Position numbers and translations under genes: made by a program. Positions 8,237 through 16,702 of a stretch of 64,000 bases of DNA are shown one piece after another. The number at the start of each line of letters is the position of its first letter. Positions within the stretch are counted from its first letter, which is position 1. Source of the stretch: CAVWXT01 sp963759115 (GTDB lineage Bacteria; Planctomycetota; Planctomycetia; Pirellulales; Thermoguttaceae); NCBI GenBank assembly GCA_963759115.1, contig CAVWXT010000006.1, forward strand, positions 558,001-622,000, read 5' to 3'. The notes below the pieces were generated by a model that made no database searches, had not been told where the DNA came from, and was given only the letters and a program-made list of their open reading frames with translations.

Positions 8237-9547
8237 ATGGCACATAACGATTCGTCCACGAACTTGAAAACTATCACGATCAAGAACGTCAATTCGGATT
8301 TCGAGAGGGAGCCGCTGGTGAGGCCCTTCGGTTTCAAGGGCATCTATCAGAAGGAGTTCTGGGTTTCTGCCGCCCTGCTTGAAAGCGATACGGGAATCAG
8401 GCACGTCGGGCTTCAGACGCAATGCGTGGCCTGGAGCGACATTGACGTCTTCACGGCCCATTCTGAATCCGGGGGCAATCTCCTGCTCCATGCCATCCTT
8501 GAGCGGACGCTTCAGAACATCAAAGGGATGCAGTTCAAGACCCCCATCGGACTCCAGAACGCCATCCTGCAAAGCTCTCACGAGTATGGCCGGAAGATCA
8601 CCGAAAACGACCATCTGAGGATGACGTTCACGCTCAGTTCGCTGGTCGCAATGGACAACGCGGCCTGGATGGTCTATGCCCAGGAGAATGGATTCAAGAC
8701 GTTTGATGAAATGATCCCGGAAGAATATCGGCAAGCCCTGGGTTACCGGCATTCCCGCGTCGCCCACGTGCCGCTGCTCTCGTACAACGTCCCGCTCGAC
8801 GAGATCGGGAAGGCCGTCGACAACGGCTACTTCTTCATGAAGATCAAGATCGGCAGGCCGGGCACGCAGCAAGAAATGCTGGAAGGCGACAAGGCCCGAA
8901 TCGAGGCCATTCACAAACTGATCGGTCACCGGGAAACGCCCCACACCAAGAACGGAAAACTCCCCTACTACTTCGACGCCAACGGCCGATATGAAAAGAA
9001 GGAAACGCTCGAGCGCCTTCTGGACCATGCGAAACGCGTGGGCATGTTCGATCAAATCGCCGTCATCGAAGAGCCTTTCGACGAAAAGGCGGATTTCCAG
9101 GTGGGCGATCTGGGGGTCCGGATTGCCGCCGATGAAAGCGCACACACGGCCGGCGACGTGACCACCCGCATCCAGATGGGTTACGGGGCCATTGCGCTCA
9201 AGGCGGCGGCCAAGACCCTGAGCATGACCCTGCAAATGGCAAAGGTCGCCCACGACGCCCACGTGCCCTGCTTCCTGGCCGACCTCACCTGCACGCCTAC
9301 GCCGGTCGATTGGAACAAGAACGTGGCGGCCCGGCTCGCGCCGTTTCCGGGATTAAAGGACATGGGCCTGCTGGAGTCAAACGGCCATCAGAACTACGTG
9401 CGGTGGAAGGAACTGGTCGGTTTCCACGCCTGCCCGAACGGATCGTGGATCAACTCGCAGGACGGGCTCTTCCACTTGAACAAGGATTTCTACGAGCAGA
9501 GCGGAGGCTGCCTCAAGTCACCGCCGCATTACCTGGGGCTGTTCTGA
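8237..9547 (+). CDS. Enolase-superfamily (mandelate racemase/MLE type) enzyme
   Basis: This is a 436-residue enolase-superfamily protein. The active-site pattern is visible in order: KIK (Lys202/Lys204), Asp247 in YFDANGRY, Glu278-Glu279 in VIEEPF, Asp299-Glu300 in AADES and Lys322 in ALKAAAK. Such enzymes abstract a proton next to a carboxylate and usually act as sugar-acid dehydratases or epimerases. The substrate cannot be told from sequence; the neighbouring rhaA-rhaT genes suggest a deoxysugar-derived acid. A TTTTGGAGG ribosome-binding site supports the ATG. It is not an obvious L-rhamnonate dehydratase. Confidence 0.8.
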   Translation: MAHNDSSTNLKTITIKNVNSDFEREPLVRPFGFKGIYQKEFWVSAALLESDTGIRHVGLQTQCVAWSDIDVFTAHSESGGNLLLHAILERTLQNIKGMQFKTPIGLQNAILQSSHEYGRKITENDHLRMTFTLSSLVAMDNAAWMVYAQENGFKTFDEMIPEEYRQALGYRHSRVAHVPLLSYNVPLDEIGKAVDNGYFFMKIKIGRPGTQQEMLEGDKARIEAIHKLIGHRETPHTKNGKLPYYFDANGRYEKKETLERLLDHAKRVGMFDQIAVIEEPFDEKADFQVGDLGVRIAADESAHTAGDVTTRIQMGYGAIALKAAAKTLSMTLQMAKVAHDAHVPCFLADLTCTPTPVDWNKNVAARLAPFPGLKDMGLLESNGHQNYVRWKELVGFHACPNGSWINSQDGLFHLNKDFYEQSGGCLKSPPHYLGLF

Positions 9548-9785
9548 TACTGCTGCGCAGGGTCGGTAGACGCGGGAATGGGGACTGGCTCCGTCGCCTT
9601 GATCGGCCGGACTTGCCGAAACGGCCCGCGGCGACGGTGCCTGTCCCCTTTCCCGCGACGGGCGGCGCCGCGCCAGGCGGAAAAAAGGGGACAGGCACCG
9701 TGGCGGCAACGTTTCTCCCAATGCCAAACCGACTTGCGCCACGGAGCCAGTCCCCCTTTTTCCCCCGACCCTGCGCAGCAGGTAC
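9548..9785. repeat. Nested 238-bp palindromic element
   Basis: Three concentric inverted-repeat pairs are visible. The outer arms are CTGCTGCGCAGGGTCGG and CCGACCCTGCGCAGCAG. The middle arms are GGGGACTGGCTCCG (9580) and CGGAGCCAGTCCCC (9742). The inner arms are GGTGCCTGTCCCC (9636) and GGGGACAGGCACC (9687). The element fills the space between two converging genes. The GGGGAC...GTCCCC cores resemble REP/BIME elements; a terminator role is possible. Confidence 0.75.
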
Positions 9786-9803
9786 TAATGTCGTGTCGGC
9801 GCG

Positions 9804-10853
9804 TCACGGACTGGATTCTCGCTTCATGCGGCCCACCGCTTCGCGAACGACGCTGGCGGGCAACGCGTACGTGGTGGTCCGCAGCGCGCGGGCGATATTG
9901 ATGCCGACGGTCCGGCCATCGGTATCCACCAGCGGGCCGCCGCAATCTTTGGGATTGAGCGGCGTATCGTGCGGCAGGGCCGTGGGAAAACCCGAGCGGC
10001 GCTCGCTGAACGGGCCGCCGCCCCATTCGTCCTGTGGCGCCGGAATCGGCTGCGGTTTCGCCAACTTGGCCACAATCGTTACGTCGTTGTCTTGGCGGTG
10101 CAGCAGCAACTTGACCGTCTGACCGGCGACGTGTCCGCCGACGGTCTCCACGATCTGGTCGGCCGACGCCATCGCGGCGCCGTCGATCTGCCGGACTTCG
10201 TCGCCGGCCGCGATACCGGCCTTCTCCGCGGGGCTGTTGCGAACGACGCTCTTCACGGTGCGGCCCGCCGGACCGCCCCCCAGTTCAATTCCCAACCAGG
10301 CTTTCGGCCGGGGCGGCTCGGCCAGGGCGAAAATCCTCCGCACCTCGGAGCTAACCACGCCGATCGCCAGCGGCTGGTCGGCCGGTCCGGCGGTTGCCAC
10401 GAAACTTCCGGGCAGCGGCGGGTCGCCCTCACGCCAGGCAACCATCGGCAGGTTCGCCGCTTCCACGTGCAACAGCGCCAGGTCGTCGGTGGCATCCTCG
10501 CCCACAATCTTCGCTTCCTTCTCCGTTCCATCCTTGAAGCGGCAGGTGATTTTGCCGCTCAAGACGCTGGCCTTGCTGACGAGGTAGCCGTTGGGCTCAA
10601 CGACGGCCCCCAAGGCGACCTCCTCGCCGTCGGCAAGGATGCGGACGGTGGCGGCAGATGCCCCCGCGAGGGCTGCTTGAAACGCCGCCCGGACCGCGGG
10701 CTCGTTCTTGCCGTTCGGCGCGGCGCGGCGCCATGAACTGCGATCGCGAGCCGGCCTTGCCTGCGGCTCCGCGCCGGCCAGCACTCCCGACAGAGCTTCC
10801 AGCAGCGCCCAGCAGGCGAGTATCGTCCAAGCGGGCCAACGTTTTCTGTTCAT
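9804..10853 (-). CDS. HtrA-like protein, PDZ domain inserted, probably inactive
   Basis: The protein has an N-terminal signal segment (about 1-27) and a trypsin-like beta-barrel start (about 65-170). The usual catalytic His motif is replaced by LVSKASVL, although the Asp of DDLALLHVE (about 124) remains. A PDZ domain (about 184-265) comes before the strand that normally carries the active Ser. That motif reads DCGGPLVDTDG, with Cys304 where Ser is expected. This suggests an exported scaffold or regulator, or a divergent protease. Its start codon overlaps the stop of the upstream HtrA gene (ATGA), so the two are translationally coupled and probably work together. Confidence 0.75.
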   Translation of the reverse strand: MNRKRWPAWTILACWALLEALSGVLAGAEPQARPARDRSSWRRAAPNGKNEPAVRAAFQAALAGASAATVRILADGEEVALGAVVEPNGYLVSKASVLSGKITCRFKDGTEKEAKIVGEDATDDLALLHVEAANLPMVAWREGDPPLPGSFVATAGPADQPLAIGVVSSEVRRIFALAEPPRPKAWLGIELGGGPAGRTVKSVVRNSPAEKAGIAAGDEVRQIDGAAMASADQIVETVGGHVAGQTVKLLLHRQDNDVTIVAKLAKPQPIPAPQDEWGGGPFSERRSGFPTALPHDTPLNPKDCGGPLVDTDGRTVGINIARALRTTTYALPASVVREAVGRMKRESSP

Positions 10854-11879
10854 GGATTCTTTCCGCTGCTGTTCTGGCCCAGCGTAAGCTGGTGTTTCAG
10901 AGTCTCCGCCCCACGGCGGAATTCAACCTCCAGCTTGTCGCCCGATTTGCGTTGCCAGATCGAAGCCGTAAGTTCGTCGTTCTCGTGCAACTCCCGGCCA
11001 TCAAGCTTCAGCAGGACGTCGCCCGGCGCCAGTCCCACCGTTTCGGCGGCGCCGCGGGGAGCAATCGTCTTGATCCGAAGTTCCTTGACACCCTCGGCGA
11101 TTTGGACTCCCAGCAAGGACCACGCCGGGGCCAGGCTGTCGAAATCCTGACTCTTGGTCAATGATTCCCAGTCGTCGCGAAACCGGTCGATCGGCACGTG
11201 GATGTTATGGACCAGGGGATTGCCGCACTTGGTGCCGATGCCGATCAGTTTCCCGTCGAGGTTGAACAGCGGGGCCCCTGAATCGCCGCCCATGATGGTG
11301 CAGTCGGTGATGATCTCCGTTTTCCGGTTGGACAACACCCGCCCGATTCGCACCAGCGGCGGCTTGCCGTGCTCGGCGGTGACCGGGCAACCGAGCGTCA
11401 AGCACCACTGGCCGGGCTTCAGGCTCTTTGGAACTGGCCATCTCGGCGCTGGGCCACGGCCCTGGGGCGGTGATCTTGACCATGCCGGCGTCGACGCCTT
11501 CGTCGTTGCCCAGGGTGACGGCCCTGGCTCGCCGCCCGTTGGGAAAGATGACCACGACGTTGCGGCCCGCGTGCCTCCCGACGTGGGCCACGGTGAGCAC
11601 GTATCCTTCGCTGTTGATGACCACGCCGCTTCCCCCCGAAACCGACACTACGCTCGGCGTGACCTTGGCGACCGTCTCGCGGATCTTGTCCTCCAACGCC
11701 TTCATGTCGGCGATGCCTTGCGGCGGAGCGGTGCTCTCCGCACTCACTTGGGTCGGCGCAGGCTTGGCAGTCGGCTCAGTGGCAGCAGCAGGCCCTGCCG
11801 CCGCCGGCAGCAGAACGCAGACCACCAGGCACTGAAGGAGAAGGGGCCAATCCGAACGCCGTAAGCTTCCTATGATCAT
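10850..11879 (-). CDS. HtrA/DegP-type serine protease, one frame break
   Basis: This is an exported S1C protease with a C-terminal PDZ domain. The signal peptide runs to about residue 33. The catalytic triad is visible as His99 (LTVAHVGRH), Asp130 (GVDAGMVKI) and the Ser of GGDSGAPL. The PDZ domain follows (LLGVQIAEGVKELRIKT, GLAPGDVLLKLDG). An extra A near 11431 shifts the frame between SAEMASS and KSLKPGQWCLTLG; the sequence on both sides is well conserved, so a sequencing error is likely. It is the first gene of a pair with the inactive-looking homologue downstream. Confidence 0.85.
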
Positions 11880-11912
11880 GGCAATTGTGTGCTCCTGCCG
11901 GCGTAACAAGGC

Positions 11913-11937
11913 GGAGAAAAGGTGACAGCCACCAAAT
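11913..11937. repeat. REP-like element, left of the RAYT gene
   Basis: The 25-mer GGAGAAAAGGTGACAGCCAC (continuing CAAAT) is the exact inverse of the two copies on the other side of the transposase. GGTGACAGCCACC is a short imperfect palindrome, the usual form of a REP hairpin. Confidence 0.75.
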
Positions 11938-11963
11938 CCAGGAAATATGCGTAGTCTCGGAAG

Positions 11964-12635
11964 CTATGCTTGTTTCCTTGGTCTTCCACGTGGCCGAAAC
12001 GTCCTTTCGAGTCCCAATCGCTTGGCTGTGTCGGCCGTCCACGCGGGATCGCCGAAAGGCCGGCCGCGGTCGACGCAACGGCGCAACGCCTCCAATTCGG
12101 CTTCTGATTGCGGTTGGTTGACGGTGAACATCCAATCGGCAGGCCGCGGCAACGGCCACGTCGAGACGATCGGAAACTCCGGGTCGTCGCGCTCCGCGCG
12201 TCGCAGGCTCGACCAAGGCCACGATTCCGCGCGTTCCACGAGCTTCGCACGCAGGGCGTTCCGCTCCACGTATCGAACGACTTGGTAGAAGTGATCTTCC
12301 GTTTGCACGGGAAAGCACTTGTACCGTCCCTGGTAGAGATGGCCATATCCGATCTCGTGACGATGCTCTTTCCACCGCTTCACGTGTGTGTTGGTGACTT
12401 GCTGCATAAACGTCGGCAGGTCGCCATCATGCTCGGGCCAGACCACAAAATGCCAATGATTCGACATCAAACAGTACGCGCACAGCCGCATCCGGCGGGT
12501 TCGCAACGACTCCTCGACAACCCGCTCGAATGCCAAGAAGTCCTCGTCCTTCGTGAAAAGCCATCTCCGACCCACACCACGGTTGAGCACGTGGAAGACC
12601 ATTCCGCCTGGAGAGTATCGCTTTGGTCGGGGCAT
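11964..12635 (-). CDS. REP-associated tyrosine transposase (RAYT, Y1)
   Basis: A small TnpA_REP/Y1 transposase. It starts MPRPKRYSPGGMVFHVLNRG and carries the HUH motif in the form MSNHWHFVVWP. A candidate catalytic tyrosine lies in TFMQQVTNTHVKRW/GHLYQGRYK, with the downstream helix HFYQVVRYVERNALRA. RAYTs nick single-stranded REP hairpins and are single-copy, chromosome-resident proteins. The gene is flanked on both sides by its presumed cognate REPs in inverted orientation. I chose MPRPK as the start because it is the family N-terminus; an ATG twelve codons upstream is less likely. Confidence 0.88.
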   Translation of the reverse strand: MPRPKRYSPGGMVFHVLNRGVGRRWLFTKDEDFLAFERVVEESLRTRRMRLCAYCLMSNHWHFVVWPEHDGDLPTFMQQVTNTHVKRWKEHRHEIGYGHLYQGRYKCFPVQTEDHFYQVVRYVERNALRAKLVERAESWPWSSLRRAERDDPEFPIVSTWPLPRPADWMFTVNQPQSEAELEALRRCVDRGRPFGDPAWTADTAKRLGLERTFRPRGRPRKQA

Positions 12636-12671
12636 CCATACCTTTTTACCAAAACAGCCCAGTCTTGTCAA

Positions 12672-12722
12672 ATTTGGTGGCTGTCACCTTTTCTCCCTTG
12701 GTGGCTGTCACCTTTTCTCCCT
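12672..12722. repeat. Tandem REP doublet, right of the RAYT gene
   Basis: Two direct copies of GGTGGCTGTCACCTTTTCTC stand head to tail (12677 and 12700), inverse to the copy at 11913-11937. The second copy provides the stop codon of the neighbouring pcm gene, TCA at 12708-12710 on the plus strand. Confidence 0.75.
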
Positions 12723-13934
12723 TAATGACACCTCGGCCACCGAGAGTTGCCCGGTGCCGCCCCAGAGGCCCACGTCTACGCTGGCCAGTCGGGCCGACGT
12801 GGGCACCTTGATGCGGACTTTCTTTTGCACCCAGTCGAAGCTGCCCGACCACGATCCCACGTCGTGCCGGGAAATCGGTTGGCGATTGGCGTTGAAGAAG
12901 GCGATCGTCAGCGAAGGGCGTTGTTCGGGCAGGGAACCCGGCTTCACCCCTTGCCCGCGAACCCACAACGACATTTCAATCTCCAGGGTGCGGCGGCCGT
13001 CGATGCCCACCGCCTGCATGGCCTGCGCGGCGCGGCCCGGCGTGTCGTTGCGGAACGAGAGGCAGTTGCTCGCCCGGCGTTCGGCCGTTTGCCTCAACCT
13101 TGCCCTGGCGGACGTAGTACCAGCCGACCGGCTGATCGCCCGATGTATTCTTGAAGTCGCCGTTGACCAGCACGGGCTCGCCGGAGTCGGCCTCAACGAC
13201 CCGTTCCTCTTCGGCACGGCCCATCATCGGCACGAAGAACGTCGGCTGCAAGGGCTCGGCCTGTAGAACGCCTTTGACTTTCTTGTACAAGTACAAGGTC
13301 TGCTGGTAGCGCTGCCCGAGGGGAACCACCAGCCGGCCGCCTTCCTTGAGTTGCTCTACGAGCGGCTTGGGAACGTTCTCGGGCGAGCAGGTGACGATGA
13401 TCTTGTCGAACGGCGCGTGTTCGGGCCAGCCCTGATAGCCGTCGCCGATCTTCGTCTTGACGTTCTTGTAGCCCAGCCGGCGGAGCGTCTGCGCCGCCCG
13501 CTTGCCGAGCGTTTCGACGATCTCGATCGAGTAGACTTCCGACGACAAGCCCGCTCAAGACGGCGGCCTGATATCCGCTGCCGGTGCCGATTTCCAGAAT
13601 CTTGTCGGTCGGCTGCGGCTGCAGTTGCTCGGTCATGTAGGCCACGGTGAAGGGCGACGAGATGGTCTGGCCCTCGCCGATGGGCATGGCGATGTCGAAG
13701 TAGGCGTAGCGGCGCATGCGCCGCGGGAACGAACTCGTGCCGCGGGGTGGTGCGGATCGCGTCGCAGACCCGCGCGTCTTTCACGCCGGCGGCCGCCACT
13801 TCATACTCGACCATCCGCGCCCGCGCCTCGGCCCAAGGATCGCGGTTCTGGGCGTGGGCTGCGGCCACCGCCAGCAACGTGCCGAGCACCGCCCCGCACA
13901 GCGGGCCCGGAACTCTTGTCAACGTGTTGCCCAT
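12708..13934 (-). CDS. pcm: Exported protein-L-isoaspartate O-methyltransferase with C-terminal domain, frame breaks
   Basis: The central part is a Pcm-type SAM methyltransferase that repairs isoaspartyl residues: IGEGQTISSPFTVAYMTEQL, the SAM motif LEIGTGSGYQAAVLSG, YSIEIVETLGKRA and PFDKIIVTCSPENVPKPLV. An N-terminal signal peptide (AVLGTLLAVAAAHAQN) suggests export. About 165 residues follow the enzyme and look like an extracellular beta-sandwich (LEIEMSLWVRGQG ... VDVGLWGGTGQLSV). Single extra G/C bases near 13075, 13550 and 13718 break the frame; the flanking sequence is conserved. The stop codon lies in a REP copy. It is adjacent to, and downstream of, the DUF1570 peptidase gene. Confidence 0.8.
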
Positions 13935-13937
13935 GGT

Positions 13938-15198
13938 TCACTGCTCATCGCGATGGAACATGACGGTGATGCGGCCGGAGTCGCCGGCCAGTTCGGTCCA
14001 ATCGTTGCGGCAGCGGAGATAGAGGTCGCCCTCGGCCTCCAAATTGAGCGATCCTTGGGCGCCCAGTTCGAACTCGCCGCCGAGCCGGTAGTCCTTCATC
14101 AACACACCCACCAGCCGGCCGCGGCCCTGGCCATCGCCGTCGGCGTCGATGGCCTGCGGATCCCCGCCAATCTGCCAAGTGCCTGCGGCCACGTACTCGT
14201 AATGACATCCCCGGCCGGACCGTCAGGCCGGCTGGGCTGCCATCCGCGGCCCGCCACAACGGCGGCCGTAACCGATTGTCCAGGCGGCAGGCTGCTGAAC
14301 TTCTTTTTCCAGTCCCAGCCGCACAGGTCCACGCGGTAGCCGGGGCCGATGTGCTCGAGGAAGAAGAGATACTCGAAGAACAACTGTCGGCTCACGCCGC
14401 CAAAAGTCTGCTCGAAGTTGACGTCCTTGCCCGCCAGGAATCCCCGCCCCAGCAGCAGGAACTGCTGCGCGTAGTTGGGGTTGTAGACCAGGAAATGGCA
14501 CAGCGCCCAACGCGAGGCATAATTCTGCCCAACCGTCGCCGGTCTTTTGCGAGGGCGATAGAGGCTCGGCCAGCGACTTCGGCGGGTGCTTGTGGAGAAA
14601 TTCGATCTCGCGCTGGCCGGCATGGACGGCGTGGTCGTCTTCGCTCCAGTAGTGGCCCATTTCGGCCATGCCCTCGGAATACCAGACCGGGCCAATGCGG
14701 CCGAATGTCTGATGGCAATAGGCGTGGACCGTTTCGTGCTGGACGACCTCGGACCGGTCACAGGCATAAACGACCGCCTTGACCGACTTCCGCTTTCCGT
14801 CGTCGGCGGGTTTCATCAGGGTCACGCCCCCGTCCGTCCTGAACCTGACGGATTCCGATCCGCGCCATTGTGGCCACGGGAAACTCGTCGAGACTTCGCA
14901 CGACGTAGCACTCGATCACGCCGCGCATCGGCCGGCCCCAGTAAGTGGAAATCAGCCGGAGCATGGTCTCCAGCCGCTCCATGAGCTCGTTGGCCTCGCC
15001 GGGCGGAAGATCGGTATGGACAAGGAAGTGGGCGGAGCGAACGTCCCTGATCTTGCCCGCCGCAGTCTTGGTTTCCCCCGATTGCTTGGACGTCGGTGCC
15101 GGTGCCTCGCCGGCGTCGCACTCCGCAAGCCAACCCAAGATGCCAACAACCACCACGGCGCGTAGCCAGCCCGAGCGCGGGACACGGTGCAAATCCAT
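13938..15198 (-). CDS. DUF1570-type metallopeptidase, frame breaks
   Basis: A secreted gluzincin-like protein of the DUF1570 type common in planctomycetes. The N-terminal signal (WLRAVVVVGILGWLAECDA) is followed by HFLVHTDLPPGEANELMERL. The zinc motif HETVH occurs in EVVQHETVHAYCHQTFG, and the third ligand Glu is expected in WYSEGMAEMGHYW. The end reads LYLRCRNDWTELAGDSG and DEQ. At least three single-base breaks (near 14860, 14520 and 14190) split the frame without spoiling the family pattern. Only a few bases separate its stop from the pcm start, so the two genes are probably one transcript. Confidence 0.7.
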
Positions 15199-15400
15199 TC
15201 GGCTCCCCTCAATCGCCTAACTACGGCGCTCAACCCGAAGGGGATCACCGTGTGGATCATAGAAGAAAAGCAACTTTGTAGTTGGATTATAACGAGAGCC
15301 GACGGTCGTGTATACTCCCAACCGCTCCGATTCTTGCCGCGGGCACAACGGCGCCGGCCGACTCTCGCGGCGGCGACGTCAGACTGTGGGATATCAGACT

Positions 15401-15470
15401 GTGGGAGGCGACTCCAGTCGCCGAAAACGGGTAGACTCCAAGACAGTCGGCGACTGGAGTCGCCTCCCAC
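15401..15470. repeat. Palindrome, GGAGGCGACTCCAGTCGCC family
   Basis: The arms GTGGGAGGCGACTCCAGTCG (15401) and CGACTGGAGTCGCCTCCCAC (ending 15470) enclose a 22-base loop. A direct repeat CAGACTGTGGGA precedes it. The same arm sequence forms the hairpin at 41387-41455. It lies between the DUF1570 and superoxide dismutase genes. Confidence 0.8.
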
Positions 15471-15557
15471 AAGAAGAACCGAGCGGCCCTGGCCTTCCGA
15501 GGCGACATCGGCCGTGCCGCGAGAATCGGCCCAGTCGCCGACGGTCGCGGGCAATGG

Positions 15558-16262
15558 TTACTTGGCGACGGCCGCGTAGCACTTCGCGGCGAAGTCCCAA
15601 TTGGCCGCCTTCCAGAAGCCCTCGACGTACTTGGGCCGCTCATTGCGGTAGTCAATATAGTAGGCATGTTCCCACACGTCGATGGTCAACACCGGCTCTT
15701 TGCCGTGCTTCAGCGGCGTGTCGGCGTTGCCCAGCGGCATGATTTCGAGCTTGCCGGCTTTGTCTGCGGCCAACCAGGCCCAGCCGGAACCGAACAGCTT
15801 CACGGCCGCCTCCGACATGGCCTTCTGGAAGGCCTCGAAGCCGCCCAGATCGCGCTGGATCGCCGCCGCCAGGGCCCCGTTGGGCTGGCCGCCGCCTTGA
15901 GGCCGCATGCAGTCCCAATAGAAGCTGTGGTTCCATGCCTGCGCCGCGTTGTTGAACACTGGGCCCGTCGATTGGATGACCACCTCGCGGAGCGGCAGGC
16001 CGGCCTCCGGCTTGCCTTCGACTAGGCCGTTCAAGTTCTTGAAATAGGCGGCGTGATGCTTGCCATAGTGATACCTCAACTGCTCCTCGGACAGGAACGG
16101 CTTCATGGCGTCCATGGCAAATGGCAGCGGCGGTTGTTGAAACGGCATTTTGGCGACTCCTTGTGTGGTGGTGAGTGGCGGTACGGCGGCTGAGAGGTGG
16201 CCAGCGACCCACAGCCCGGCCCCCGCGGTCAACGATCCGGCGAGAAACTGGCGTCGTTTCAT
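15558..16262 (-). CDS. sodB: Fe/Mn superoxide dismutase with Tat signal
   Basis: This enzyme dismutates superoxide. All four metal ligands are visible: His65 (RYHYGKHH), His112 (AWNHSFYW), Asp195 and His199 (TIDVWEHAYY). The N-terminus MKRRQFLAGSLTAGAG carries a twin-arginine signal, so the mature enzyme probably acts outside the cytoplasm, where Fe/Mn SODs are less usual. The metal (Fe or Mn) cannot be fixed from sequence; the sodB symbol is by similarity only. It is transcribed alone between two palindromic repeats. Confidence 0.9.
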   Translation of the reverse strand: MKRRQFLAGSLTAGAGLWVAGHLSAAVPPLTTTQGVAKMPFQQPPLPFAMDAMKPFLSEEQLRYHYGKHHAAYFKNLNGLVEGKPEAGLPLREVVIQSTGPVFNNAAQAWNHSFYWDCMRPQGGGQPNGALAAAIQRDLGGFEAFQKAMSEAAVKLFGSGWAWLAADKAGKLEIMPLGNADTPLKHGKEPVLTIDVWEHAYYIDYRNERPKYVEGFWKAANWDFAAKCYAAVAK

Positions 16263-16428
16263 AATAGCTCCCTCCGATCAAAAGTGCCGAAAACAGGACG
16301 AGAACCCGCCCTCCCTTGACGGGAATGGGGTCCTGGGCGCAATCCGCGGGCCATCATACTCGCGCGACTATGCGGTGGCAAGCCTCCACGTAGAGGCAAG
16401 CGGCCGATTCTGCGTAGGACCGATCGGC

Positions 16429-16516
16429 TGTAGGGTGGGTCGAGGGAAGCGAGCCCCACCGCTTTCATTTTATCGGGACTTCATGGTGGGACTCGCTCCG
16501 CTCGGCCCACCCTACA
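16429..16516. repeat. Palindrome, TGTAGGGTGGG family (copy 1)
   Basis: The arms TGTAGGGTGGGTCGAGGGAA and GAGCGGAGCGAGTCCCACC (inverse form) fold into a long hairpin with a short loop. A second copy lies at 20679-20760. It is intergenic, upstream of rtcA. Confidence 0.8.
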
Positions 16517-16702
16517 TCGACTATGCTGCGAGGCCGTGGCCCAGAGCGCCGCCGGCAAAGTCAAGATGACTAATACCATCATCTTGAACATGATCCGTTG
16601 CGGCTCTTCGGCCGATAGCCCGTCCGATCGTCGAGAAGGCATTGTTCGGCCGTTTGCCGGCCTCTTGGTGCCTGGCCCCCTGTGGGTGTATCATTGCGAA
16701 TC

